Assembly (NCBI GenBank): GCA_015956445.1
Contig: WIUZ02000016.1
Location: forward strand, 868,001-932,000
Length of the DNA stretch: 64,000 bases
Direction of reading: 5' to 3'
From: Thelephora terrestris
Lineage: Eukaryota; Basidiomycota; Agaricomycetes; Thelephorales; Thelephoraceae
The notes under the pieces are model-generated. The model was not told where the DNA came from and made no database searches. It saw only the letters and a list, made by a program, of their open reading frames with translations. How positions within the stretch are numbered: the stretch's first letter is position 1; each line of letters starts with the position of its first letter. Below are positions 21,551-33,740 of this stretch, in pieces. Position numbers and translations under genes: made by a program.

Positions 21551-21973
21551 ACGCGGAGAGTTCTGCTTCTCGTCAACGACGGAAGAGATCGACTCAAAAG
21601 ACGAGGAGGAGCGCCAAGGATGGCATCTGAACGTGATGTGCGTAAACGCGACCCTCTATCTGGAGGAGCACATCTCTGACGCGAAACTTTTGGAAAAGTG
21701 AGTGGAACATTGACTTTTTGGAACGTGCTTGCTTGTGATGGCGGATTGACACGACTGTGGCTGGTTATTTATCGCGGAGAGGATCTGACGCCACATCATC
21801 GAATGAAAAGCTACTATGGGTATTCATTCGAATCATTCTGCACGGCCCGAACGCCACATGCGAAACCGGGGTGGGGTGGTGATGTGGACACGAACGTCCA
21901 GTGGTGGAGCGTCGTGAAGACAAAGTTGGGTGACACAAGGCTCATGATCGGTGGCAAAGGAATGCAGGCTTGA
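21551..21973 (+). pseudogene. RAI1: RAI1/DXO decapping nuclease fragment
   Basis: The first part (about 21551-21711) reads GEFCFSSTTEEID and GWHLNVMCVNATLYLEEHIS. After an intron-like gap, the second part (about 21785-21973) reads YYGYSFESFCTA and WGGDVDTNVQWWSVVKTKLG. This is the middle of RAI1, the nuclear decapping and pyrophosphohydrolase partner of Rat1. The conserved EVD after IGG is replaced (GKG...). The splice phases do not join the two parts cleanly, and both ends of the gene are missing. It is a fragment. Confidence 0.75.
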
Positions 21974-21989
21974 CGACACCAGCTGCGCC

Positions 21990-22950
21990 AGCTTGGTACG
22001 TCAATCCGGGGTCCTGAAACGTGTTGAAAAAGGCTGGTAGGACTCTGCGCTAGAGTGTAACGACGCACCTGCTCCGTGGAGTAAACGACGCTTCCATATC
22101 TCAACCTGCTGTTTACCTCGCCAAATTGGGTCTGGTTCTGGGGCGAAAACTGATGGGTGACAACGTCTCCCACCGTGGTACTCCATTGGACAAGTTTGTC
22201 AGGTGTGACTGGGCGAGCCATTCTCCGTCGATATCTGTGAAGAGCTCGACTTGACGTGGGTTCCCGTCGTTGGAGGCAACCTTGACGCCAAGGTAAGAGA
22301 TCGACTAGATCCGTCGGCTGGGCTCTCGTCAGAACATAACCTGGCACGGATTCGGGTGGTTGATAGGGCACAAACCTCGATCGGGCTCAGGCTCAGACAG
22401 GTGGCGGTCAAGTCTAACCTCCCGCAAGTCATAGCAATAACTGTCTTCGTCGAAGTGGACTTGAAGTGATGAACGTTTCGTCCCAGACAAGACCTAAGAG
22501 TGGAGAGGTACATACAACTGTTTTTTTTTGGACCGCCGGGGTGTAATTCTGACGGTCTCCCATCCAATCGAATAGCTGGCCGTCCACTCTGAAAAACCCT
22601 GTCCATGTAAGTTTCTGACCGGATGCGCCCACTAGTCAGCGTCCAGGGTCTACCGAAAGAGTTCAAGTGAACGACTCACCGAGCCATCACGATAGGACTG
22701 CCATCCAGAGTTCAACGAGCCATTTGTCACTCCCTGATCCATCCATGACTGAGGGTATGGTCCCCTGACAGCAAGTGGGTTCACAGGAGGGATGAGGGGC
22801 GTGACCGTCCAGTTTTGTGCGAAGGCAAACGAAGCCGCGAAGAGGAGTTGAAGGAACGACAAGGGTGGGGTAGCATCCGGGCGAAGTTTCAAATGCCCGC
22901 CCTGTGCCCGACGCCGTGACTGGCAGTAATGACATCCGGTAACTGACACC
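21990..22950 (-). pseudogene. gtaA: Glutaminase A-like fragment (N-terminal third)
   Basis: The minus strand shows a hydrophobic leader (LLFAASFAFA), then NWTVTPLIPPVNPLAVRGPY, TGFFRVDGQLFDWMGDRQNY, KVASNDGNPRQVELFTDIDG and VQWSTTVGDVVTHQFSPQNQ. These are signatures of the secreted fungal glutaminase GtaA (DUF5127/DUF4965, usually about 700 residues). Only the first third is present, with frame changes and an in-frame stop. The 3' end runs straight into the RAI1 fragment of opposite strand. Confidence 0.7.
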
Positions 22951-22959
22951 GTCCATGGT

Positions 22960-25900
22960 CGCTCAGGGAGAGGTTCAGTATTCGGATCAAACCACGGGGG
23001 AATCCGGTGATCCGCGCGCGCCAGAGCCCGAGCCTTGCCCAGCCGACTCTCCTCAAAATTTGTACGACGACTGATATCGTCATACCCGACGCTTCAATCG
23101 ATGACAAATGAGATTCGATTTTTGCTGGACACGCTGCTGTAGTTAAACGCAAAGTAGACGAAGGTACTGAATAGAACGGAGGGTAGCTGGTTCGAGGAAA
23201 GCTTCTCAACCAGGGCTGCGTGATTGAACAAGCCAACGCGCCCAGCCTGCGGCACCCTGATTCCGGTCGCGGGTCATACTGCTCGCCGACATGATTACGA
23301 TTTCTCGTGCGCATATTCCCCGCGGTGACGAGCGACAACTTGGACTTTAACACTTTGATCGAGCCACAAGCCACACCGGAAAATTCCGATGGGCCACATC
23401 GTCATCGAGAAAGTCCATGTTCCACGTTCGCGGGGTTCAAATTGATTCCTGCCAGCACAGCGAGCCTGAGGGTTGATCAAACACTCCTTGCGCAGGCGTT
23501 GTTCGCGGGTAATACCGAAAGAACCCAAGCGCCGATGGATGTGGTACTCAACGACGCAGCGAGGTTGGGTTCCAGTAGGGGTGTCTGTGGCCTGCCTAAG
23601 TACATGTGGGCTGAGGTCAACAAGGTGATGGGCATCAATGCTATGACAGTGGATGAACATCATCTTGAAAAAGGCGGCTAAAATCGCATGTAAATCGAGG
23701 ACGTTGGGGATCCGCGCAATCTGACCCACATCACCGTCCCTGTGCGTTCAATCCTGGCCAAGTGGATTGAAACTTGTTCGCTAGGATGCGCACATTTGTA
23801 GGAACAAAGAGGCTTGTTCTACATGCTTGAGTGTCGCCACATTGGCGTAGCTCCGGCGCACGGCTCTAAGAAGGTGCAGAGATTAGAAGTCGTGTTCGAC
23901 CATGCAATGAATTGAAGAGAACCGCACGACGGGCAAGTGTGAATGTCTGTGTTTGCGTTGTTCGCCGAGACTGGTCAGGGGTATGCGGAACATCCTAGGA
24001 GAGCTGGCGACAGGAGCACGAGGGTCAAGTTCCAGTCGCAGAGGTCGAGGGTTGGATGCAGGTTTTCTTGAAATTGGGTTGAATGCCGGTGTTGTTCGTC
24101 GTAGGAACGGAACGTCCTTCTGGTAACTCGACCGTGCAACTGAGCACGTCCTGTGCGTAAAGCAGCGGACACGTCCAGTTCCCCAATTCGGTTTCAGAAA
24201 TAGACTGGGAGCGCGAAAGGGGAACGCGCAGGAACACCGAACCGATCTTTCCTTTCCTCCTCCTTCGCGCCAAACCAGGGCGCTCAGCAGCGCGGCACAC
24301 GGACTCTCCTCGATTCTTCAAACTTCCGATGTCCTCAACTTCTCTCTCCAATCACGACAAAGGGCACCCGGGCTCACAGAACAACACCCTTCTGGTCGAT
24401 GTGGCGTGGCAGTGCGGGTCGTCCTGAGAGAACCATGGCAAACCACTACGCACAATATTCCGAGTTCGGAGCTGGGTGAGTTGCAGATTCCATGCGGACG
24501 TGTGCTCTTCAAACTCACTCCGCACATGAGGACGAACTACCCTCGCATAGAGGGGGCGTAATGATTTCCTCTGTACGGCTCATCTCGGGTGGTGGATTCG
24601 AACGCAAGCATGGTCTTCTCACCTACCGTACTATTGTGGTTTCGTTACACACTCTGAACCACCGAATCAGGGCGTCTGCGAGCAGCTTCCCGCGGAAGAC
24701 GATGGACCGTTTGCCATGGACCTTTGGTTTAGACTTTCCTGTGAATATCCACGCATACGTCCAGCGAGGAGGAGGATATAAGCCGTTCACTGCGACTGGT
24801 GAGTTTCTGCATATCCACCTTCCCCTCATTCCAGAGCACCCTTCTAACACGCAATCCCCCCCTCCCTCCCACCAATCGCACTCCCATGGATAAGCAGCAA
24901 TTTGTGTTCTACCTCGATGGCAAGGCTGTGAAGAACCACATTCATCGGAAAAGGTGGCAAGGAACTTAATCCATGATTTTCTGTGCTTATTTAGCAAATA
25001 AGCGTGCATAATCAAAAAATCAATCATCAAAAAATTCAAAAACAAAAGGGAAATCTGAATTCTCTCACGCTCTGATTTGCCAGACAACTTCAGCAAACTT
25101 GCGTCCTGATTGGCTCAACAAACTTCACGCGACGACTCAAGACAAAGTCGTGTCCTGATTGGCCGCCACAATTGTCAAATAAACGTGGTTCCACGCGGCT
25201 CTGAATGCTTCAGCCGTGCCTTGTGGCTCCGCTTTCAACCACTGTTGTGCGGCCGCTACCCTCAAACATTTTTCTTCTATGTGGGGCTCCGAGGCGTGTA
25301 CAGGGCCCCGCTTCTTCCTTCGTTCATTCTGTTTGCTGTCCGCTCCAACAACGTCTTCGGGCTGGCACCGGTTGATTTTTCAAGGGACACTATTTGCTCT
25401 GGCAATGGTGGTGGCATATTCACCCACCGATACATCTGTGAGCTTCTAAGTTGAACAAGGGTCGCAAGAACGCCTAATCAGACTTCAATAATGTTTCATA
25501 GTGTGGGCTGGCTTCATCTATGCCGTTGTGAAAATCACAGTACATCGTGTCATCAACTTTGTTCGTGCACCGCGAGCTTCATCCGTACCCTCCATTTCAA
25601 GTTACATACAAGTACGACGGTCCACGCTTCTCGACGCTGTACCGCACCGCGCCACAGCGCGCCACCCCCCGCTGTCAACAATTTGAAAAAAAAACCGAAA
25701 TACGCGAGGGATTTGGTTTTTTTTTCAAATTCTGTCGAGCTCTTGCCGAGGTCTTCGCATCTCGGCAAAAACATGGACCCGTCACGGGTCGACGTTTTTG
25801 TAAGCGATCCCCTCGGGTGGACGGTCCTTACTCTTACACAACGCCTGACGATCTGACCTGTGTGACAGGGTTGGTTCCAACGGTCATACCGAATGTTCAA

Positions 25901-26349
25901 GAACGCGGCCCGCGCACGACGGAAACACCGAAGCCTCGGAAGCGTGGCCCGCTGTGTCGGTAAACATCTGTTCCTATTGGGATGTCCGACGGTCATTGGC
26001 CCCGGATATTCATGGAATATTCGCATCCGCTTGGCAGCTACAATGCCTGTTCGTATGCCCGTCGAAGCTTCACGCTTCTTACGGTCATAGAGGTAAGTGA
26101 AGATATTTCATTCGAAATATCTAATCAAGGAAGTGCTGTTCACCCGTTCCGTCGAACCAGAAGCATTCTTCGCTTCGCCTCAAGCGTGCCTCGTACTTGG
26201 CAACAATCGACACTGAATATCCTCGTGGATACCTACCTGGGATTATGTCAAGAGCGGTAGAGCCCTTGACATTCTTGGAACCATAGAGGTAGCTATCCAC
26301 GGAACTACCACATCTACAGCAACTTCATTGTCGGCTCTGCTGCAGGTTG
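22960..26349. other. Unassigned mosaic upstream of the Helitron gene
   Basis: Several open stretches of 100-160 codons exist on both strands: plus 23307-23681 with LGSSRGVCGLPKYMWAEVNK; plus 24492-24893 with TMDRLPWTFGLDFPVNIHAY; and plus around 24890 with QQFVFYLDGKAVKNHIH. None is recognisable and none shows a full gene structure. The look is of more gene fragments. This stretch may be 5' Helitron cargo, but no 5' Helitron end (TC with an A/T target) could be fixed. Confidence 0.35.
25681..25730. repeat. Perfect short hairpin repeat, copy 2
   Basis: ATTTG plus A9 plus CC pairs perfectly with GG plus T9 plus CAAAT (16-bp stem), around an 18-nt loop GAAATACGCGAGGGATTT. A degenerate inverted copy is at 20724-20772. 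It may be a tiny foldback element. Confidence 0.6.
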
Positions 26350-29300
26350 ATGCCCAACGGGGTGCCATTAACGCCTCGGAGTTCCCGCAGACATGCATCA
26401 CGACACGCACGAGAGCTCGAAGACACCGTGAGACGACGCCGCATACCAGTAGGTGCCCCCAACGGTTTCAGGCGTGAACGCACTAACCATATCATCACTC
26501 CCGCCAGAATAACGAGACCGGGACGACTGAAGACAACTTATTCACGGAACCCAGTCGACAAGACACAACCGGTGTGCGTCTTTCTTGCCATGTACTGGTC
26601 TGTGATAAACACAACATCACTTTCAGAATTTCGGTCTGTTTGTGACAAGTGTTCGCCCTCAAAGTCAACACGCCCCACCGACACCAGCACCACCAGAAAC
26701 TTCAACCAGAACTCATGCAATTTCCACGAACCGTTCTGCAGGTCAACGCCGACGACGTGAGAGAGAACGACTCGAACGTGAGCACCTACAGAGGCCAGTG
26801 AGTGTGATCCATGTAATACTCCCAACTTGATGCTGACTAATAACCGCACAGGAAAATCCTCAAACATCCACCCCGCTTCCATCGACTTCTGAGCAGACAG
26901 GAACTCCAGCTAGCCCTCTGCGGGCCACTGCAAATCACTCCACAGGCCAATGCCAACAACACGATAGGGAACAGCTCGAACGCGAGGGCCCACAGATACC
27001 GGTGAGTATGATAGATGTGCTTCCATTGCTCCTAACTTGATGTTGATGAACAAGTGAACAGGGGGATCCGCAAACACTCCGCCTGCCACTGTCAACGCCG
27101 AGGCGGACAGAAACTACAACTAGAACCCAGTTGATTGCTGCAAACCGTGCTGCAGGCCAACGCCAACGACGCGAGAGGGAGCGGCTCGAACGCGAGCACT
27201 CACAGGGACTGGTGAGTGTAAGACACATGACTCTTAACTTCACCTTGACGATCAACACACAGGGACCTTCACAAACACTCCTCCCGCCTCTGCCAACACC
27301 GGGGCAGACAGAAACTCCAACTAGAACTGAGGAGATTGCTGCAAACCGTGCTGCAGGCCAACACCGACGACGCGAGAGGGAACGGCTTGAGCGTGAGCGC
27401 TTACAAGGGCCGGTGAGTGCAATACAAGTATTGCCCCTAACTTAATGTTGACCAGTAAACACGTAGGGAGATTCTCAGGCACTCGACCCACCTCCATCAA
27501 CATCAGGGCAGACGGGAACTCCAGCTAGAGCTCAGGAGATCATTGCAAATCGCTCTGCAGGCCAACGTCAACGACACGAGAGGGAACAACTTGGAAGAGA
27601 GCACCCACAGACCCTGGTGAGTGTTACACATGTCTTGCCATTGCTCCTAATTCGTTGTTGACGATTAAACACACAGGGACATCTTCGAACACTACACCCG
27701 CCTTTGCCAACACCAGGCCAGACAGAAACTCCAACCAGAATTCAGTTGATTGCCACGAACCGCTCTGCAGGCCAACGTCGACGACGTGAGAGGGAACAAC
27801 TTGAGCGCGAACGTTCACAGGCTCCAGTGAGTACCTGTTGCGTAGTAATTGTCATTGAGTATTGACCATTGAATATGCAGGGCAATTTTCGAGCACTCCA
27901 CTTGCTCCCGCCAACGCCCCCACCAACCCAGGCTGCCAACTCCGCTCTCCTACAGGGCTCGACGAATTTGCCAATTGCAAGGCAACCATACCGAGAACCT
28001 TCCAAAAGACATGACCTTGGACGGATGGATAAGGCCTGTACGGAGTGCGGTGCCTTGCACTGGCTCATGGAGCGTTCAACAGCTTCGGGAAGCAGTGACT
28101 CTCACCCCCTGTTTTCAATGTGTTGCGGCAACGCAAATATCCGACTTCCAGCCATTGCCCCCCCACCTCCGCAACTTCTATACTTCTTCATCGAGTCGAC
28201 GCCAGAAGCCCAACGGTTCCTTGACAACATTCGTCAGTACAATGCCGCCCTCGCGTTTACCTCTCTAGGAGTCAAGGTTGATAACACTGTAAACGCTGGA
28301 GGAGGTGGACCACCCACATTCCGCATTCATGGAGAACTCCACCATCAACTTGGCTCTCTGTTACCACGAGATGGAGAAAGTCCTGTATATGCTCAACTAT
28401 ATATTTATGACTCCCACATCGCCCTTGAACACCGGATGAACCGAAACTCCGGTCTTGATTCGCACACTATGCAACGCCTACAGGACCTTATCCTCGAACA
28501 CCATCGCTGGGCCACAACATTTAAAAATGCAGCAAAAGTCTTCGAACAAACGCACTGTCGAGACGTTTCCATAAATCTCACTACCAACCGAAACCGCGAT
28601 CCACGTCGATACAATCTCCCAGCATCTGATGAGGTTGCTATCATTGTACCAGGGGACGGAACTCAGTCGTATGGCCGCCGCGATATTGTCCTTCACCTTC
28701 AAGACGGCCCTCTGTGGCGCATCAGTGATGGGTCTGCCATGTATGAATGTCTGCAGTATCCCTTCCTCTTTATTTACGGAGAGGATGGGTATCACTATGA
28801 TCTCCAAATGTCCCCCACGAACGGAGGCCGTCTCTCGCAAACCGATTATGTTGCATACCGTATTCAACACCGACCAGAAGAATTCTCACTCTTACTCCTT
28901 GCCAGCCGTCTCTTCCAACAGTACCTGGTTGACATGTGGGCTGCAGCTGATCAAAACCGCCTCAACTACATTCGCTACCACCAACAAGACATACGAGCAA
29001 CACTATATTCTGGCCTTACAGATGCCCTTGCAAACGACACAGATCTCAACAACGTCGGTCAACGATTTATCCTCCCATCCTCATATACCGGTGGCCCTCG
29101 ATACATGAGACAGTGTTTTCAAGATTCACTCGCATTGGCTCGTTACTACCGAAGCATTGACCTCTTCATCACCATGACTTGTAACCCGACTTGGCCAGAA
29201 ATTACTCGAGAGCTGCTTCCTGGGCAAACGGCTGCGGACCGGCCGGATCTGTGCGCAAGGGTTTTCACTATGAAGAAGAAAGCCATAATTGAGGACCTCT

Positions 29301-32298
29301 TCAAGAAGGGTATCTTTGGACGGGCTGTTGCCTACGTATATACAATCGAGTTCCAGAAGCGTGGTTTGCCTCATATGCACATCTTGATTTTTCTCGAAGA
29401 CGGACAGAAGATCCTCACACCTGATGACATCGACACTGCGATTTGGGCGCGTTGGCCAAACCCCGACACCGAGCCAAAACTTTTCGATACAGTGAAGAGG
29501 TGTATGGTTCATACCTGTAACAGCCGATGTCTTGAAGATGGAAAGTGCAAGAAGTACTTCCCGAAACCTTTTCAATCCCACACATGTATCGACAATGAAG
29601 GTTACCCCCAGTACTACCGTCCTGACGACGGCCATGCTTATGATGTTGGTGGGCGCTTGGTGGACAACCGGTGGATTGTCCCATATAACCCATACCTCTC
29701 TGCCAAATTTGACTGCCACATCAATGTCGAGTGTTTAATTTCCTTCGCCACACTCAAGTATGTGAACAAATATATTCACAAGGGGTCTGATCGGGCAACA
29801 CTTCAAGTAGGTTGTTTCAAACTTTCACTTGCATCCGCAAACTAATAAATTCTCAGCTCTCTGAAAATGACGAAATTCAACACCACATTGACTCACGTTT
29901 TATTGGCGCCTCAGAAGCAGTCTGGCGAATTTTCCACTTTCATATCCACAAGCAGGTTCCCAACATTGTTCGCCTGCAAATCCACCTCCCCGGCAACCAC
30001 TTTGTGACGTTTGACCCAGAGGAGCCTCGGGAAAGTCTTCTTGCCCGTGCTCCAGAGGAGAAAACCACCCTGACAGCATTCTTCAACGCCAACTCAAATC
30101 CAGCCCTAGCGGCCATCGCAAAACATCTGACCTATCAGGAGTTTCCCCAACGCTTTGTCTACAACGAAAAGGAGAAGAAGTGGACCATCCGAAAAAAAGG
30201 CTTTGCCCTTGGGCGAATGTACTTTGTCCCTCCCAACACCAACGACGAACGATTCTATCTTCGGACACTTCTGGCAGTTGCAAAAGGTCCAAAATCATAT
30301 GAAGACTTGCGCACATTCAACAACACCTGTTATCCAATGTTTCGCGATGCCTGTATTGCTAGGGGGCTACTCGAAGATGATGGAGAGTGGCGACAGTGTC
30401 TTTTGGAGGCATCAGCTATGCAAACTGGAGCACAACTTCGAAATCTCTTCGCAACCCTCCTTGGCTTTTGTTGCCCCACCAAACCTGAACTACTGTGGAA
30501 CGACTTTCGCCGCCACATCTGCGATGACCTGCGCTATCGACTACAGTGCACTGGACGCCACGATCCTCAAGAAGCCGAGATTTTCGACTACGGTCTTTGG
30601 CTCATTGAGCAGATCCTACTCAAGACGCTTCGAAAACGCCTCCAAGACTTTCCAGACATGCCACTTCCAAACCATGCCTGGGACAATGAAGCAGAGAACC
30701 CTCTTATTGGTGAACAACTCAATTACAATTGCCACCACGAACGCACCATGGCTGAGGAACGAATCGCACAGCTCAATGCCAAGCAACGCCACGCATACGA
30801 CCAAATCATTTCGTCTGTTGAATCACAAGCTGGCCGCACTTTTTTCCTGAACGGTCCAGGTGGAACAGGGAAGACTTTCATCTACAATACTGTCTGCAAT
30901 ACAGTACGTGGCAACGCATGGATCGCGTTGTGTGTGGCATCCTCTGGCATTGCCGCCCTTCTCCTTTGTGGTGGCCGCACAGCCCACTCAATGTTCAAGA
31001 TTCCAATATCACTTAACCCGGAGTCAACCTGCCCAATTCCTAAGGAGGGAAGACTTGCATCACTGATTCGAGCAACAAGACTCATCATCTGGGACAAGAT
31101 CACTATGCAGCATCGATACGCTGCCGAGGCGGTGGACCGTGCGTGTAGGGACATCCTTGGCAAACCCGATCAGAAGTTTGGCGGAATCACTGTGGTCTTT
31201 GGCGGTGACTTCCAACAAATTCTCCCCGTCGTCTACAAGGGAACCCGAGAAGACATTGTGTCTGCATCGCTGCTGCGGTCGGCACTCTGGACAGACATCG
31301 AAGTCCTAAAACTGACACAGAACATGCGCGTGGCAAGTGATCCCAATGCACAAGCCTTCTCTTCTTGGCTCCTTGACATCGGACATGGACGAGGGCGGGC
31401 CGTTGACGAAACAATTCACCTTCCACGGGAAATGGTTGCTCCGGACCTTGAAGCATTCATGAGTCAAGTCTACCCTGGCATCAGATCAGACCCACATCCC
31501 CCTGGAGATTACTTTTTGGAACGGATCATCCTTGCACCCCGAAATAGTGATGTCGGGGACCTGAACAGACGCATCCTTGATTTAATGTCTGGCGAGGAGG
31601 TTTTTCTGAGTGCAGATACTGTTGTTGACGAGGCAGGTGTAGACGACGGTTCATCAAGTCATCACACATTTCCACCTGAATTCCTTTGCACACTGCACCC
31701 ACCCGGTTTACCACCAGGCGAGCTTCGGCTGAAGTCCGGCTGCCCGATCATCCTCCTACGGAACTTATGTCCTGCCCAAGGTCTCTGCAACGGAACACGG
31801 ATGGTTGTGGTTCGGACATCGAGAAGGGTGCTAGAGGTCAAATTGATCGGAGGAGAACATCACGGAGAACATGCCTTCATTCCCCGAATTACGCTAATGC
31901 CGACAGAAGGTCAGACTGGCTTCGCATTCGCGTTGAGGCGTTGCCAATTCCCAGTCAACCTCGCATTTGCACTAACTATCAACAAGGCCCAAGGCCAATC
32001 CGTCAAGAGAGTTGGTATCGACCTTCGAATTCCAGTTTTCACCCACGGCCAACTATATGTGGCACTTTCACGTGCCACAAGCAGCCAAAATAGCATATAT
32101 TCCGAGCCGATAGTGTACCACTATCTGGCGCCCGTCGCAGAATCCGCCCCGGGGCCCCGACCGTCGGCCGCCGGGCCTCGGCCCGGCCCGCCGTCCGGAC
32201 CCCGGCGCGACCCGGTCCAGGCCTTTCCCACGCCCGCCGGCCCGGGGGGCCTGCACGCTTTTTCGCCCCCTCGCCGGTCGCGACGTTGCACGTTGTGA
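26350..32298 (+). CDS. Helitron RepHel protein, nine exons, about 1,836 aa
   Basis: The exons are 26350-26571, 26627-26797, 26852-27001, 27062-27211, 27263-27412, 27467-27616, 27677-27826, 27881-29806 and 29857-32298. All introns are phase 0 (50-60 bp) and the total is 1,837 codons including the stop. Exons 2-7 encode a basic repeat (NRSAGQRRRRERERLERE type). Exon 8 holds the Helitron-like N-terminal region and the Rep nuclease: FITMTCNPTWPEI, the HUH motif LPHMHILIF (about 29370) and the two-tyrosine motif KYVNKYIHKG (about 29755). Exon 9 holds a PIF1-type helicase: Walker A GPGGTGKT (about 30860), motif II reading LIIWDKITM, and a C-terminal TINKAQGQSV...YVALSRA. Motif II normally reads WDE; here GAG has become AAG (31096-31098). 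The last roughly 60 residues come from a GC-rich tail. The start at ATG 26350 is chosen because it opens exon 1 in frame. Confidence 0.85.
26627..27880 (+). repeat. Tandem exon-intron array in the Helitron gene
   Basis: There are six tandem units of about 201-210 bp. Each is one coding exon (57 codons in the first, exactly 50 in the next five) plus one intron of 51-60 bp starting GTGAG. Consecutive exons share ...PTPGQTETPTR and NRAAGQRRRRERERL-like cores. The introns also resemble each other (CCTAACTTGATGTTGA near the 3' end). The start of exon 8 (GNFRALHLLPPTPPPT) looks like the beginning of a seventh unit. Confidence 0.85.
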
Positions 32299-32404
32299 CG
32301 TTGCACGTTGTCACATTGTGATGTCACATGTTGCTATGTGACTATCACACAATTCAGTAAGGCAGGAATCATTTATTTTTAACAAATTCCACATGGTGAC
32401 TTCC

Positions 32405-33740
32405 TGTCAGGAACATGGTATTTTTGAACTCTTTCCCTATCTCATCCATCCCACTACACTCGTTTATCCGTTCATCTTGTTGGACCACCAAGAAAATCAA
32501 AAAGCGTAATCAATTCAAGGCACACAGAACACAAGACAAGACATAGTTGTACAATGAAATGGGAATCAAATCCTGGTTGACCTGATGTTTTCCAGGAACC
32601 CTTTCAGACGTCTACAACCTCCTCACCATCTGCCTCCCACTCCGGACTCGACAAACAATCACGTACCACCATCAAGGCAAAGAACATCGGTCTCCTTCTT
32701 CTGCACTCAGCTGAACAGCAAGTTCAAGCCAATATGAAGAGACTCCTTTGTGGGGCCCAATGAGGCAATCCAACGCTCCCAAACTCCTCATCGCCTCATT
32801 GATTGCAGATCTGACACTGTATCAGAACCGTCTTCCCTCGTCTCCACCAGACTCGTCGCCATCCGACCCAACTGGAAGAGGGTAAGGATTTGAGGCTGTC
32901 ATACAACCCACTCAACTAAACCGGGAGTGTTTACAACGCTGCCCAGTTTGAGTCGGACGTACCTCAACAGCCTGCTGAACATCCTCTACCCTGTCGACTG
33001 TCATTTCCTCGATCGGTGTAGTGCCTCCAGTTCTGGGGATGTGGGATTCTGATGTTTGCTGTCCTCAGTCCTCATTCCTCCTCTTCGCTTTTCCTCTCCT
33101 TCACAACCTTCAGAACTTCTTCCTCTTCTTCACGAACTTCCTCTTCGCCAGAGCTTCTCTTTGCTGGAGCTTCCTCTTTGCCGGGCTTCCTCTTTGCTGG
33201 AACTTCCTCCTCTTTACGATCTCCTCTTCGCCGGAACTTCCTCTTCTCCAGAATGCTTTCCTCTTTGCTTAGTTCCCCCCTTTATGACGACTTTCCCCTT
33301 TTCTCCTCTTCCCCTATGACTTCACCATTGCATCGTGGGTCCCTATTTTGCAGTTTTCCTCCTTTCTTCTCTGGATCCTTCTCAGAGCAGACCTTGAGTA
33401 TATATCCTGTATTAGCTACTCTGGAGATCATTGCGCTCCATCCTATTGAAGTCCAGTCAGCGATGTTCCCCTCCTCCTAGTCTGAAGCTTTGCTCTAGTC
33501 CCCTCGTCATCCCCAGTGTCTTCTTGCTTTCCTCAGTGTCTTCCCCTCATGTTCTCTGCTACCCTCATCGAATCTTCCCTTCAGAACTCTCAGAACTCTC
33601 GGAGCTCTTTTGGAACTCTTTTGGAACTCTCGCGATCTCTCTGTTCTTCTTGCTTTGTCTCTAGCTCTCTTCTGGTCTCTCCACCTTCACACTTTCTTCG
33701 CAACTGTTCCCTAGTTGCTGCTGGGAGTTCCTTGACATTG
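32405..33740 (+). mobile_element. Diverged relic of a gLTR-B-like LTR
   Basis: It begins TGTCAGGAACATGGTATTTT, the same 5' end as gLTR-B. At 32690-33020 there are strings matching the antisense-gene region (GCACTCAGCTGAAC..GTTCAAGCC, GTTTACAACGCTGCCC, GGACGTACCTC). The rest has diverged into C/T-rich sequence with TATATAT at 33400. A CTTGACA at 33737 could be its 3' end, but no target duplication supports it. It is broken and old. Confidence 0.5.

Larger units (their letters stand above)
26350..32400 (+). mobile_element. Helitron (limits unresolved)
   Basis: It is defined by the RepHel gene. The 3' side has a strongly GC-rich segment (about 32130-32280) with a GGGCC...GGCCC hairpin, then repeated GACGTTGCACGTTGT, as expected near a Helitron 3' end. 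No CTRR terminus followed by T could be chosen with confidence. The 5' terminus may lie far upstream and include the gene fragments at 20.8-23 kb. Confidence 0.7.

Noticed and set aside
23307-23681. Plus-strand 124-codon frame as an enzyme gene
   Set aside because: No motif was recognised, the opposite strand is equally open, and no splice structure fits. It is left in the unassigned mosaic.
32120-32298. Pro/Gly-rich C-terminus of the Helitron protein as a functional domain
   Set aside because: It coincides with the GC-rich 3' terminal part of the element and is more likely read-through into it.
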